Under the pieces are notes generated by a model, which was given only the letters and a program-made list of their open reading frames with translations, was not told the DNA's origin and did no database searches. A program made the translations under genes and the position numbers. Positions 6,714 to 13,443 of a stretch of DNA of 13,443 bases are shown piece by piece. The stretch comes from Actinomycetota bacterium (lineage in GTDB: Bacteria; Actinomycetota; Actinomycetes; Actinomycetales; Microbacteriaceae): NCBI GenBank assembly GCA_016870695.1, contig VGAV01000026.1:1-13443 (forward strand), read 5' to 3'. Each line of letters begins with the position of its first letter. Position 1 is the stretch's first letter.

Positions 6714-6751
6714 GCGATGTCGGAGGCCGATCGTATCTTCGACCACAGGGA

Positions 6752-6780
6752 TTGAGAGCGTAGAACACATGTTCTAACCT
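6752..6780 (+). promoter_or_regulatory. SOS promoter of the imuA'-imuB-dnaE2 operon
   Basis: TTGAGA (6752-6757) and TAACCT (6775-6780) are separated by exactly 17 bases, close to the sigma-A consensus. Transcription would begin near 6786-6788, which coincides with the GTG at 6787. The LexA operator fills the spacer and touches the -10, so LexA binding would block RNA polymerase. Confidence 0.7.
6761..6776. promoter_or_regulatory. SOS box (LexA operator)
   Basis: TAGAAC-ACAT-GTTCTA has perfect 6-bp arms around a 4-bp centre and contains the GAAC-N4-GTTC core of Gram-positive/actinobacterial SOS boxes (mycobacterial consensus TCGAAC-N4-GTTCGA; here both outer C/G positions are A/T). It sits just upstream of a mutasome operon known to be LexA-controlled in related bacteria. 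Confidence 0.88.
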
Positions 6781-6786
6781 GTGGGA

Positions 6787-7524
6787 GTGAGGGCGATCGT
6801 GCGAGACCAGGTGCAGGCCGTGCCCGACGTCCACGCGCTGCGGGCGCGGCTCGAGCATATGCAGGGCCGCCGGATGGATGCCCCCGTGCTGCCCACCCAC
6901 CCCGCCTTCACCGCCCTGCTGCCCGGCGGCGGTCTGCGGTCGGGATCGGCCTATGCCGTCGCGCGGTCGATGTCGCTGCTGCTCGCGCTCATGGCCCGCC
7001 CCTCGCAGGACGGCGCCTGGTGCGGGGTCATCGGCATGCCCGAGCTCGGCGCCGAGGCGGCGGAGAAGTACGGGCTCGACCTCGACCGCCTCGTGTTCAT
7101 CCCCGATCCCGGTCCGCGGTGGCTCGCGGTCACGGCGACGATCGCGGAGGTGCTGCCCGTGGTCGCGGTACGGCCGCCCGCGGGATCGACCGCGGGGCGC
7201 GGCGGAGCCGAGACCGCGCGGCTCGCTGCCCGGATGCGCGACCGCGGCACCGTGCTGCTGGTGCAGGGGGCCTGGCCGCAGGCGGAGGCGGTGATCGACG
7301 TCGCGGATCCGCGCTGGTCGGGGCTCGGTCAGGGGCACGGATACCTGGCGGGGCGCGAGCTGACGGTGTCGGTCAGCAGCCGGCGGTCGCCGAACGCGCG
7401 CCGGGCGCGCATGCTGCTGCCGGCGGCCGACGGCACGATCGAGCTGCTCGGCGCCCCGACCGAGCGTCTCGTGCCGCGCCACCGCGACGAGGTGGCGGAC
7501 TACCGCACCCGGGCGGTGGGGTGA
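6787..7524 (+). CDS. imuA': ImuA' (RecA-fold accessory protein of the SOS mutasome)
   Basis: About 245 residues. The order before imuB and dnaE2, the SOS box and the sequence (HPAFTALLPGGGLRSGSAYAV, then GVIGMPELG and DLDRLVFIPDPG) match the actinobacterial ImuA' family, a RecA-fold relative without an evident Walker A loop. In mycobacteria ImuA' binds ImuB and is needed for DnaE2-dependent damage-induced mutagenesis. Three in-frame GTGs are possible. 6781 directly abuts the -10 element and would lie upstream of the predicted transcript. 6787 coincides with the predicted transcription start and would be leaderless. 6799 has AGGG five bases upstream. I use 6787, with 6799 nearly as likely. Its stop overlaps the imuB ATG (TGATG), implying coupled translation. 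Confidence 0.85.
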   Translation: MRAIVRDQVQAVPDVHALRARLEHMQGRRMDAPVLPTHPAFTALLPGGGLRSGSAYAVARSMSLLLALMARPSQDGAWCGVIGMPELGAEAAEKYGLDLDRLVFIPDPGPRWLAVTATIAEVLPVVAVRPPAGSTAGRGGAETARLAARMRDRGTVLLVQGAWPQAEAVIDVADPRWSGLGQGHGYLAGRELTVSVSSRRSPNARRARMLLPAADGTIELLGAPTERLVPRHRDEVADYRTRAVG

Positions 7525-9068
7525 TGCAGGCGCCTGCGCGCAGCCTCGTGCTGTGGTTCCCCGACTGGCCGGTCACCGCCCTGCGCCGGGAGGCGACCAC
7601 GCCGCCCCGCGCGGACGCGGCCGTCGCGGTCTTCGAGAAGAACATCGTCACCGCCTGCTCGGCGGCGGCCCGGGCGCAGGGCGTCCGGCGCGGCCAGCGG
7701 CGTCGCGACGCCCAGGCGCTGTGCCCCGCGCTGACCGTCGTCGCGGCCGACCCCGTGCGCGACGCGCGGGCGTTCGCGCCGCTCGTCGCGCGCATCGAGG
7801 AGCATGCGCCAGGCGTGCAGATCGTCCGCCCGGGGCTCTGCGCGCTGCGGGCGCGGGGTCCGGCGCGGTACTACGGCGGTGAGGAGGAGGCCGCCCGGAC
7901 GCTCCTCCGGCTGCTGGCGGCCGACGACGTCCTCGACGTCCGCGCGAGCGTCGCGGACGGCATCTTCACGGCTGACCAGGCCGCCCGCACCGCCCCCGAC
8001 GCCGCGACCGTCCGCATCGTGCCGCCGGGGGAGGCCGGGTCCTTCCTCGCCCCGCTCTCGGTGGCCGCGCTCGACGACGACGAGCTCGCGGGGCTGCTGT
8101 CGCGTCTGGGCGTGCACACCCTCGGCGACTTCGCCGCCATGCCGGTCAGCCGCGTGCGGGAACGGTTCGGCGAGCGGGGGACGCGGCTGCACGCGCTGGC
8201 GGCCGGGTGGGACTCGCAGCCCGTCGTCCCGCGGACGCCCCCGCCCGAGCTGCACCGCACGGTGGCGTTCGAGCCGCCGCTCGACCTCGCCGACCAGATC
8301 GCGTTCGGGATGCGCGTCGCGGCGGAGGAGTTCGTCGCCCAGCTGGGGGCGCACAACCTCGTGTGCACCGAGCTGCGGGTCGTCCTGACGGGGGAGCGGG
8401 CCGAGCGCAGCGAGCGCGTCTGGCTGCATCCGGGCTCGTTCGACGCGGCAGCGGTGGTCGACCGCGTGCGCTGGCAGCTTGCCGAGGACGGACAGGGCAT
8501 CTTCGGCAGCGGGGTCGCGAGCGTCCACATCGAGCCCGAGGCCGTCGACGACGCCGCCCACCACGCCAAGGGGCTGTTCGGCGCCGGTTCCGACGAGCGC
8601 GTCCATCACGCCCTCTCCCGTGTGCAGGCGATGCTCGGTCACCGTGGCGTCGTCACGCCCGTCATCGGGGGCGGGCGATGGCTCGCCGAGCGGCAGGTCC
8701 TCGTCCCCTGGGGGGATCGCGCCGTCACCGCGAGGGACCGCTCGCGGCCGTGGCCGGGCAGTCTCCCCGACCCGCTGCCGGCCACGGTGTATCCCGAGCC
8801 GCGGCTGATCGAGGTGACCGACATCGCGGGGGCCACGGTGACGGTCGGGGAGCGCGACGTGCTGAGCGCGCCGCCGGCGGTGCTGGTGACCGGCGGGCAG
8901 CGGCGGCGCATCCGGGAGTGGGCGGGCCCCTGGCCCATCAGCGAGCGGGGATGGGACCCGCTGCGGCGGCGGCGGGCGCACCGGTTCCAGGTCGTCGACG
9001 ACGACGGCGGCGCGTGGCTGCTCGTCGCCGAAGAGGGGGAGTGGCGGGCGGAGGGTCGATATGACTGA
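7524..9068 (+). CDS. imuB: ImuB, catalytically inactive Y-family polymerase homologue
   Basis: 514 residues in the DinB/Y-family fold. It opens with LVLWFPDWPVTAL (8-20) in place of the usual DMDAFFA, and VRPGLCALRARGPARYYGGE (101-120) stands where active polymerases have SxDE, so catalytic acidic residues are missing as expected for ImuB. A helix-hairpin-helix-like segment (LLSRLGVHTLGDFAAMP, 191-207) and a little-finger domain follow. QVLVPWG (391-397) recalls the QLPLWG beta-clamp motif of mycobacterial ImuB but could be a structural motif. ImuB serves as a hub joining the clamp, ImuA' and DnaE2 at lesions. The ATG overlaps the imuA' stop by one base. Its last codons carry the ribosome binding site GGAGGG (9050-9055), which serves a 12-codon ORF downstream rather than dnaE2 directly. 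Confidence 0.93.
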   Translation: MQAPARSLVLWFPDWPVTALRREATTPPRADAAVAVFEKNIVTACSAAARAQGVRRGQRRRDAQALCPALTVVAADPVRDARAFAPLVARIEEHAPGVQIVRPGLCALRARGPARYYGGEEEAARTLLRLLAADDVLDVRASVADGIFTADQAARTAPDAATVRIVPPGEAGSFLAPLSVAALDDDELAGLLSRLGVHTLGDFAAMPVSRVRERFGERGTRLHALAAGWDSQPVVPRTPPPELHRTVAFEPPLDLADQIAFGMRVAAEEFVAQLGAHNLVCTELRVVLTGERAERSERVWLHPGSFDAAAVVDRVRWQLAEDGQGIFGSGVASVHIEPEAVDDAAHHAKGLFGAGSDERVHHALSRVQAMLGHRGVVTPVIGGGRWLAERQVLVPWGDRAVTARDRSRPWPGSLPDPLPATVYPEPRLIEVTDIAGATVTVGERDVLSAPPAVLVTGGQRRRIREWAGPWPISERGWDPLRRRRAHRFQVVDDDGGAWLLVAEEGEWRAEGRYD

Positions 9069-9099
9069 GGCATCCATCCTCCGGACGGCGGTGCGCTGA
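9061..9099 (+). CDS. 12-codon coupling ORF between imuB and dnaE2
   Basis: ATG at 9061 sits five bases after a strong ribosome binding site, GGAGGG (9050-9055), and opens a 12-codon frame (MTEASILRTAVR) ending in TGA at 9097-9099, which overlaps the dnaE2 ATG as TGATG. dnaE2 has only a weak site of its own (GGCGG around 9086-9090). The mini-ORF could therefore carry terminating ribosomes onto dnaE2. It overlaps the end of imuB in another frame. Whether the peptide itself matters, or whether this is chance, cannot be judged from one sequence. Confidence 0.4.
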   Translation: MTEASILRTAVR

Positions 9100-12000
9100 T
9101 GGGATGGCACAACCCGCCGGTCAAATGGTCCGAGCTCGAGCGCGCGCTCAGCGACGCGCAGCGTCCGACGGGGGCGCCCTCCGGCGGCGACGGCGGGGAC
9201 AGTCCCGCGTGGTCGCACAAGCGCGGTCCCTACGTGCCGCCGCGCATCCAGCGCCCGGCCGACACGGTGCCCTACGCCGAGCTGCACGCGCACTCGTCGT
9301 ACTCGTTCCTCGACGGGGCGTCCTCGCCCGAGGACCTCGTCGAGGAGGCGGAGCGCCTCGGACTGCACGCCCTCGCCCTCACCGACCACGACGGCTTCTA
9401 CGGCATCGTCCGTTTCGCCGAGGCGGCCGAGGCCCGCAGCGTCCGCACCGTCTTCGGTGCGGAGCTGTCCCTCGGCCTGCCCGGACCGCAGAACGGCGAG
9501 GCCGATCCGGCCGGATCCCACCTGCTCGTACTCGCCCGGGGCGAGGAGGGCTACCACCGTCTCGCCGCGGCGATCACCCACGCGCAGCTGACCGGCGCCG
9601 AGAAGGGGCGGCCCGTCTACGACCTCGCCGACCTCGCCGAACGCTCCGGAGGTCCCGGCGACCCGCACTGGGCCGTGCTCACCGGATGCCGCAAGGGCAC
9701 CGTGCGTCAGGCGCTCGCCGCCGAGGGGCCGGCGGGGGCGGCTCGGGCACTCGACGAGCTCGTCGCCCTCTTCGGGCGCGACGCCGTCAACGTCGAGCTG
9801 ATCGACCACGGCAATCCTCTGGACTCCCGGCACAACGACGTGCTCGCCGCCCTCGCGGCCGAGCGCGGACTGCCCGTCCTCGCCAGCAACAACGTCCACT
9901 ACGCGGCACCGCAGAAGCAGATGCTCGCGGCCGCCGTCGCGGCCGTGCGCGCCAACCGCGGCCTCGACGAGCTCGACGGGTGGCTCCCCGCCCATGCCGG
10001 CGCCCATCTGCGCTCGGGAGCCGAGATGACGGCGCGGTTCGCGCGCTACCCGGGCGCGGTCGCGCGCACCGTGACGCTCGCCGACGAGCTGGCCTTCCCG
10101 CTGCGCCGCGCGAAGCCGGCGCTGCCGCGCCAGACCGTCCCCGACGGCCACACCCCGATGTCCTATCTCCGGCAGCTGGTGTGGGACGCGGTCCCCCGCA
10201 AGTACCCGAACCTGTCGGACGACGACCGCGACCGCATTGAACGCGAGCTGGCCGTCATCGAGATGAAGGACTTCCCGGGCTACTTCCTCATCGTCTACGG
10301 CATCGTGGCCGAGGCCCGACGCCGCGGCATCCTGTGCCAGGGGCGGGGCTCGGCGGCGAACAGCGCCGTCTGCTACCTCCTGGACATCACGGCGGTGGAC
10401 TCGATCTTCTACCAGCTGCCGTTCGAGCGGTTCCTGTCGAGCCTGCGCGACGAGGAGCCCGACATCGATGTCGACTTCGACTCGGACCGGCGCGAGGAGA
10501 TCATCCAGTGGGTGTACGCCACCTACGGGCGCGACCGCGCCGCCCAGGTCGCCAACGTCATCCAGTACCGGCCGAAGAACGCCGTGCGCGACATGGCGCG
10601 GGCCCTCGGGCACTCGCCCGGTCAGCAGGACGCCTGGTCCAAGCAGGTCGAGCGCTGGGGCGCGACCCTCGAGACGGGGGCCGACCACGACATCCCCGAC
10701 GAGGTCATCGAGTTCGCGGCCGAGCTGCTGAAGGCGCCCCGACACCTCGGCATCCATTCGGGAGGGATGGTGCTCACCGATCGCCCGGTCGGGGAGGTCG
10801 TGCCGATCGAGCACGCCCGCATGGAGGACCGCACGGTCATCCAGTGGGACAAGGACGACGCGGCCTGGATGGGCCTGGTCAAGTTCGACCTGCTGGGCCT
10901 GGGCATGCTGGCGGCCCTCCAGTACTGCTTCGACCTGATCCGGGATGCCACCGGCGAGACGTGGGAGCTGTCGACCCTGCCCAAGGAGGAGAAGGCCGTC
11001 TACGACATGCTCTGCCGGGCCGACTCGATCGGGGTGTTCCAGGTGGAGTCCCGGGCCCAGATGGGTCTGCTGCCCCGCCTGCAGCCGCGGCGGTTCTACG
11101 ACCTCGTCGTGCAGATCGCCCTCATCCGGCCCGGGCCGATCCAGGGCGGCGCGGTCCACCCGTTCGTGCGGCGGAAGCTGGGCCAGGAGCCCATCACGTA
11201 CGTGCACGAACGCCTGCGCCCGGTGCTCGAGCGCACGATGGGCGTCCCCGTGTTCCAGGAGCAGCTCATGCAGATGGCCGTCGCCGTCGGCAACTGCTCC
11301 GCCGAGGATGCCGACCTGCTGCGCCGGGCGATGGGGTCCAAGCGCGGACTCGAACGCATCGAGCAGCTGCGCGAGAAGCTGTACGCCGGCATGGCCGACA
11401 ACGGGCTCGTCGGCACGGTCGCCGACGATCTGTACGCCAAGATCCAGGCGTTCGCGAACTTCGGCTTCGCCGAGTCGCACTCGCTCTCGTTCGCGCTGCT
11501 GGTCTACGCCAGCTCGTGGATCAAGCTGCACTATCCCGCGGCCTTCCTCGCGGGGCTGCTGCGCGCTCAGCCGATGGGCTTCTATTCGCCCGCCACCCTG
11601 ACCGCGGACGCGCGCCGTCACGGGGTGCAGGTGCGCCGTCCCGACCTGCTGCGCTCGGGGGTGCAGGCCGGTCTCGAGCCCGTCGCCGACGACGGGCCTC
11701 GCGCGGCGACCGGACTCGACGCGTGCGCCGCGGCGCATCAGCCGCCGACGGGGGAGTTCGACCCGACGGCGCCCGACGACACCGACGCCCACCGTCGCGA
11801 CGGCTTCTTCGCCGTGCGTCTGGGGCTGGCCGAGGTCACCGGGATCGGGACCAAGGTCGCCGAGCGCATCGTCGCCGAACGCGAGAGCAACGGCCCCTAC
11901 CGCGACATGCGCGACCTCGTGCGGCGCACCGGGCTCGTCGCCGCGCAGCTGGAGGCCCTCGCCACCGCCGGGGCGTTCGACAGCCTCGGCCACACCCGCC

Positions 12001-12512
12001 GCGAGGCGATCTGGCTCGCGGGGTCGGCCGCGCAGGACCGCCCGGAGTTCCTGCCCGACTCGCTGGTGGCGGTGCAGCCGCCGCTGTTCACCGACCCCTC
12101 CAGCTACGAGGTGCTCGCCTCCGACCTGTGGGCGACGGGCCTGTCCACCGACGACCACCCGATGACGCACTTCCGCGCCGCACTCGACGCGCGCGGGGTC
12201 ATCACGTCCCGCGAGCTGCGCACGCACGAGACCGATCGTCGCGTCGAGGTCGCGGGTCTGGTCACCCATCGGCAGCGTCCCGCCACGGCATCCGGGATCA
12301 CCTTCCTCAACCTCGAGGACGAGCACGGCTTGATGAACATCATCTGCTCGGTCGGCGTCTGGAACAGGTACCGGCGCGTCGCCCGGGAGTCCCCGGCGCT
12401 CATCGTGCGCGGGATGCTGGAACGCTCCGTCGAAGGCGTCACCAATCTCGTCGCCGACGGCTTCACGGATCTGCGGGTCGGGGTCGCGCACGTCTCGCGG
12501 GACTTCCGATGA
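9099..12512 (+). CDS. dnaE2: DnaE2, error-prone DNA polymerase III alpha subunit
   Basis: 1137 residues, a normal length for actinobacterial DnaE2, beginning with the family-typical MGWHNPPVKW. The PHP domain comes first (ELHAHSSYSFLDGAS 61-75, TDHDGFYG 95-102). The polymerase core carries GRGSAANSAVCYLL (415-428), PDIDVDF (454-460; catalytic D457 and D459) and VKFDLLGL (594-601; D597). A tandem helix-hairpin-helix region includes EVTGIGTKVAERIVAERE, and an OB fold near the end includes VEVAGLVTHRQRP and FLNLEDEHG. DnaE2 extends past lesions with low fidelity during SOS and needs ImuA' and ImuB. The start is chosen for family similarity although its ribosome binding site is weak; the 12-codon ORF before it may supply ribosomes. 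No frameshift or truncation is seen. Confidence 0.96.
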   Translation: MGWHNPPVKWSELERALSDAQRPTGAPSGGDGGDSPAWSHKRGPYVPPRIQRPADTVPYAELHAHSSYSFLDGASSPEDLVEEAERLGLHALALTDHDGFYGIVRFAEAAEARSVRTVFGAELSLGLPGPQNGEADPAGSHLLVLARGEEGYHRLAAAITHAQLTGAEKGRPVYDLADLAERSGGPGDPHWAVLTGCRKGTVRQALAAEGPAGAARALDELVALFGRDAVNVELIDHGNPLDSRHNDVLAALAAERGLPVLASNNVHYAAPQKQMLAAAVAAVRANRGLDELDGWLPAHAGAHLRSGAEMTARFARYPGAVARTVTLADELAFPLRRAKPALPRQTVPDGHTPMSYLRQLVWDAVPRKYPNLSDDDRDRIERELAVIEMKDFPGYFLIVYGIVAEARRRGILCQGRGSAANSAVCYLLDITAVDSIFYQLPFERFLSSLRDEEPDIDVDFDSDRREEIIQWVYATYGRDRAAQVANVIQYRPKNAVRDMARALGHSPGQQDAWSKQVERWGATLETGADHDIPDEVIEFAAELLKAPRHLGIHSGGMVLTDRPVGEVVPIEHARMEDRTVIQWDKDDAAWMGLVKFDLLGLGMLAALQYCFDLIRDATGETWELSTLPKEEKAVYDMLCRADSIGVFQVESRAQMGLLPRLQPRRFYDLVVQIALIRPGPIQGGAVHPFVRRKLGQEPITYVHERLRPVLERTMGVPVFQEQLMQMAVAVGNCSAEDADLLRRAMGSKRGLERIEQLREKLYAGMADNGLVGTVADDLYAKIQAFANFGFAESHSLSFALLVYASSWIKLHYPAAFLAGLLRAQPMGFYSPATLTADARRHGVQVRRPDLLRSGVQAGLEPVADDGPRAATGLDACAAAHQPPTGEFDPTAPDDTDAHRRDGFFAVRLGLAEVTGIGTKVAERIVAERESNGPYRDMRDLVRRTGLVAAQLEALATAGAFDSLGHTRREAIWLAGSAAQDRPEFLPDSLVAVQPPLFTDPSSYEVLASDLWATGLSTDDHPMTHFRAALDARGVITSRELRTHETDRRVEVAGLVTHRQRPATASGITFLNLEDEHGLMNIICSVGVWNRYRRVARESPALIVRGMLERSVEGVTNLVADGFTDLRVGVAHVSRDFR

Positions 12513-12520
12513 CGGGTGAA

Positions 12521-12533
12521 AGCCCGCCGGGCT
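12521..12533 (+). terminator. Small hairpin after dnaE2
   Basis: AGCCC-GCC-GGGCT forms a 5-bp stem with a 3-base loop nine bases after the dnaE2 stop. It is short and has no T-run, so it is at best a weak terminator. Confidence 0.25.
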
Positions 12534-12558
12534 CCGGGACGTGCATGGGCGCCGTCAT

Positions 12559-12564
12559 TAGACT
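12559..12564 (+). promoter_or_regulatory. Candidate -10 element of the DUF2510 gene
   Basis: TAGACT, in the local context tcaTTAGACTcgg, matches the actinobacterial TANNNT pattern 33 bases before the ATG. No convincing -35 is seen. A CTCGG-GGCT-CCGAG hairpin (12563-12576) would overlap the predicted transcription start. AGGGAG (12588-12593) is the ribosome binding site. Confidence 0.5.
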
Positions 12565-12597
12565 CGGGGCTCCGAGACCCGGTTCCGAGGGAGCGAC

Positions 12598-13443
12598 ATG
12601 ACCGACACGCCCAACCCGCCCGAGGGCTGGTATCCCGACCCCGCCGGCAGCGGCGACCTGCGCCGCTGGGACGGGGCGAGCTGGACCGACGAGCTGCGTC
12701 CGCCCGCTCACGCTCCCGCGCCCGACGCCGCGGACGCCGGGACCGCACCGTCGGCCGAGGAGCCGGCGGTCGCCTTCGGCGATGTCGCGCCGGTGCACCC
12801 CGCGCCCTCCCACGAGACGTCCTCCCACGAGACGCCGTCCAACGCCGCGCCCGTGCACCCCGCGCCCGTCGACGCCGCCGCACCGACCACCGACGCCCGG
12901 CGCGATGCGGCCGATGTCCGTCACGAGAGCGGCGGCGCGGCGGACGGCCGTCACGACGGTGCCGAGGACGCCGACGCCCGCCGTGACCGCACCGCCGCCT
13001 GGGACGCGGAGGCCGCCGACCGCGACCGTCCCGCCCCGCCGGCACCCCTAACCCCGCCCGCGTACTCCAGCGGCGCGCCCGTCCCGCCGCCCGGCGGCTC
13101 CGCCCCGGCGAGCGGGTACGGCAGCTCCCCGACCACCCCGTACGGCGCCGCCGCTCCCGCATACGGCGCCGCGGCCGGGTACGGTGCGTCCGCCGGATAC
13201 TCCGCCTCCCCGACCGGAGGGGCATCGACCCCCGCGCGGGCCGGCGACCCCACTACCGTCTGGATCTGGCTGCTGGCCGTGCTGCCCCTGGTCAGCACCC
13301 TGTCGCTGTTCCTCTTCGACTGGACGGGCGCCATCGAGGCGTCCGTGTACAGCTCGATCTACGGTTCGTCGAGCGCGGGATCGCTCGCCTTCCTCGGGAC
13401 CATCTCCGGCTTCACGCTGCTCGCGCTGCTGCTGAACGCCGCG
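12598..13443 (+). CDS. DUF2510-domain membrane protein, 5' part (runs off the window)
   Basis: The frame from ATG 12598 stays open for 282 codons to the last base. AGGGAG lies four bases upstream of the start. Residues 8-30 form a DUF2510 domain (PPEGWYPDPAG, RRWDGASWTDE), a small N-terminal module common on actinobacterial membrane proteins. A long Ala/Pro-rich, presumably disordered, low-complexity stretch follows (about 36-218), acidic and charged at about 98-144 and Pro/Gly/Tyr-rich at about 146-205 with repeated YGA units. A membrane helix lies at about 220-240 (VWIWLLAVLPLVSTLSLFLF), and a second begins near 263. Layout resembles actinobacterial proteins with a cytoplasmic disordered tail anchored by C-terminal helices. 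Function is unknown. It has its own promoter candidate, so it is probably separate from the SOS operon. Confidence 0.85.
   Translation, partial: MTDTPNPPEGWYPDPAGSGDLRRWDGASWTDELRPPAHAPAPDAADAGTAPSAEEPAVAFGDVAPVHPAPSHETSSHETPSNAAPVHPAPVDAAAPTTDARRDAADVRHESGGAADGRHDGAEDADARRDRTAAWDAEAADRDRPAPPAPLTPPAYSSGAPVPPPGGSAPASGYGSSPTTPYGAAAPAYGAAAGYGASAGYSASPTGGASTPARAGDPTTVWIWLLAVLPLVSTLSLFLFDWTGAIEASVYSSIYGSSSAGSLAFLGTISGFTLLALLLNAA
12806..12835 (+). repeat. 15-bp tandem duplication in the DUF2510 gene
   Basis: Two adjacent copies of CCTCCCACGAGACG plus one variable base (14 of 15 identical) encode a doubled SHET unit (residues 71-79). It is in frame, so it lengthens the disordered linker without breaking the gene. 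The flanking APVHPAP segment also occurs twice (residues 64-70 and 84-90). Confidence 0.8.

Noticed and set aside
4302..6755. An 817-codon plus-strand frame antisense to the glycosyltransferase and STAS genes
   Set aside because: It is a shadow of the opposite strand: low-complexity and charged, no domain, and it covers the conserved glycosyltransferase motifs.
6618..6770. A 51-residue N-terminal extension of the glycosyltransferase
   Set aside because: No ribosome binding site at the upstream ATGs, the region carries promoter and operator-like signals, and ATG 6617 has AGGAGG at the right distance.
6781..6786. GTG 6781 as the start of imuA'
   Set aside because: It directly follows the -10 element, so it would lie upstream of the predicted transcript start, and it has no ribosome binding site.
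7500..12491. A 1663-codon open frame on the minus strand, antisense to imuB and dnaE2
   Set aside because: Its composition (Arg, Gly, Val, His, Asp-rich, no recognisable domain) is what the complement of GC-rich codons yields; imuB and dnaE2 on the other strand carry clear family motifs throughout.
12104..13225. A 373-codon Arg-rich minus-strand frame opposite the end of dnaE2 and the DUF2510 gene
   Set aside because: Arg/Ser/Thr-rich shadow composition with no domain; the plus strand carries the dnaE2 OB fold and the DUF2510 motif in this region.

Overview
The window is very GC-rich (roughly 70% or more by eye), with GTG starts, GC-ended codons and tightly packed genes. Gene content is typical of a high-GC Gram-positive actinobacterium, most likely Microbacteriaceae (Microbacterium-like): an imuA'-imuB-dnaE2 mutasome behind a GAAC-N4-GTTC SOS box, and a DUF2510 membrane protein. 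The genus is an inference from gene style, not from a marker gene. No tRNA, rRNA, CRISPR array, insertion sequence or prophage gene was seen.

Left part (1-6617): an exopolysaccharide-type module combined with a complete partner-switching set. After the last codons of an unidentified gene (to 50) comes a plus-strand GAF-SpoIIE phosphatase (170-1318). It converges, across a shared 13-bp-stem hairpin, on a four-gene minus-strand operon. In transcription order the operon is a processive membrane glycosyltransferase of the cellulose/hyaluronan synthase type (6617-4614), a STAS anti-anti-sigma-type protein (4612-4277), an RsbW-like HATPase/kinase (4284-3868), and a secreted GH26-like domain fused to an OpgC-type membrane acyltransferase (3871-1370). 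Junctions are +1, -8 and -4 nt, so the four genes look translationally coupled. The simplest reading is a polysaccharide that is polymerised and exported by the GT2 protein, trimmed or bound by the GH26-like domain, acylated by the OpgC domain, and switched on or off by a kinase/STAS/phosphatase circuit. No sigma factor gene lies beside it and the synthase has no PilZ domain. This is the most unusual system in the window.

Middle and right (6752-12512): the SOS mutagenesis operon. A promoter (TTGAGA-17-TAACCT) with the LexA operator inside its spacer drives imuA', imuB (a Y-family polymerase homologue lacking catalytic acidic residues) and dnaE2 (error-prone replicative-type polymerase). imuA' and imuB overlap by TGATG. 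Between imuB and dnaE2 there is a 12-codon ORF with a strong ribosome binding site whose stop overlaps the dnaE2 ATG, again as TGATG.

Right end (12559-13443): a promoter-like element and the 5' part of a DUF2510 membrane-protein gene that runs off the window. Across the whole window the heptamer GGATGCC/GGCATCC is several-fold more frequent than base composition predicts, and it also builds the convergent terminator hairpin.
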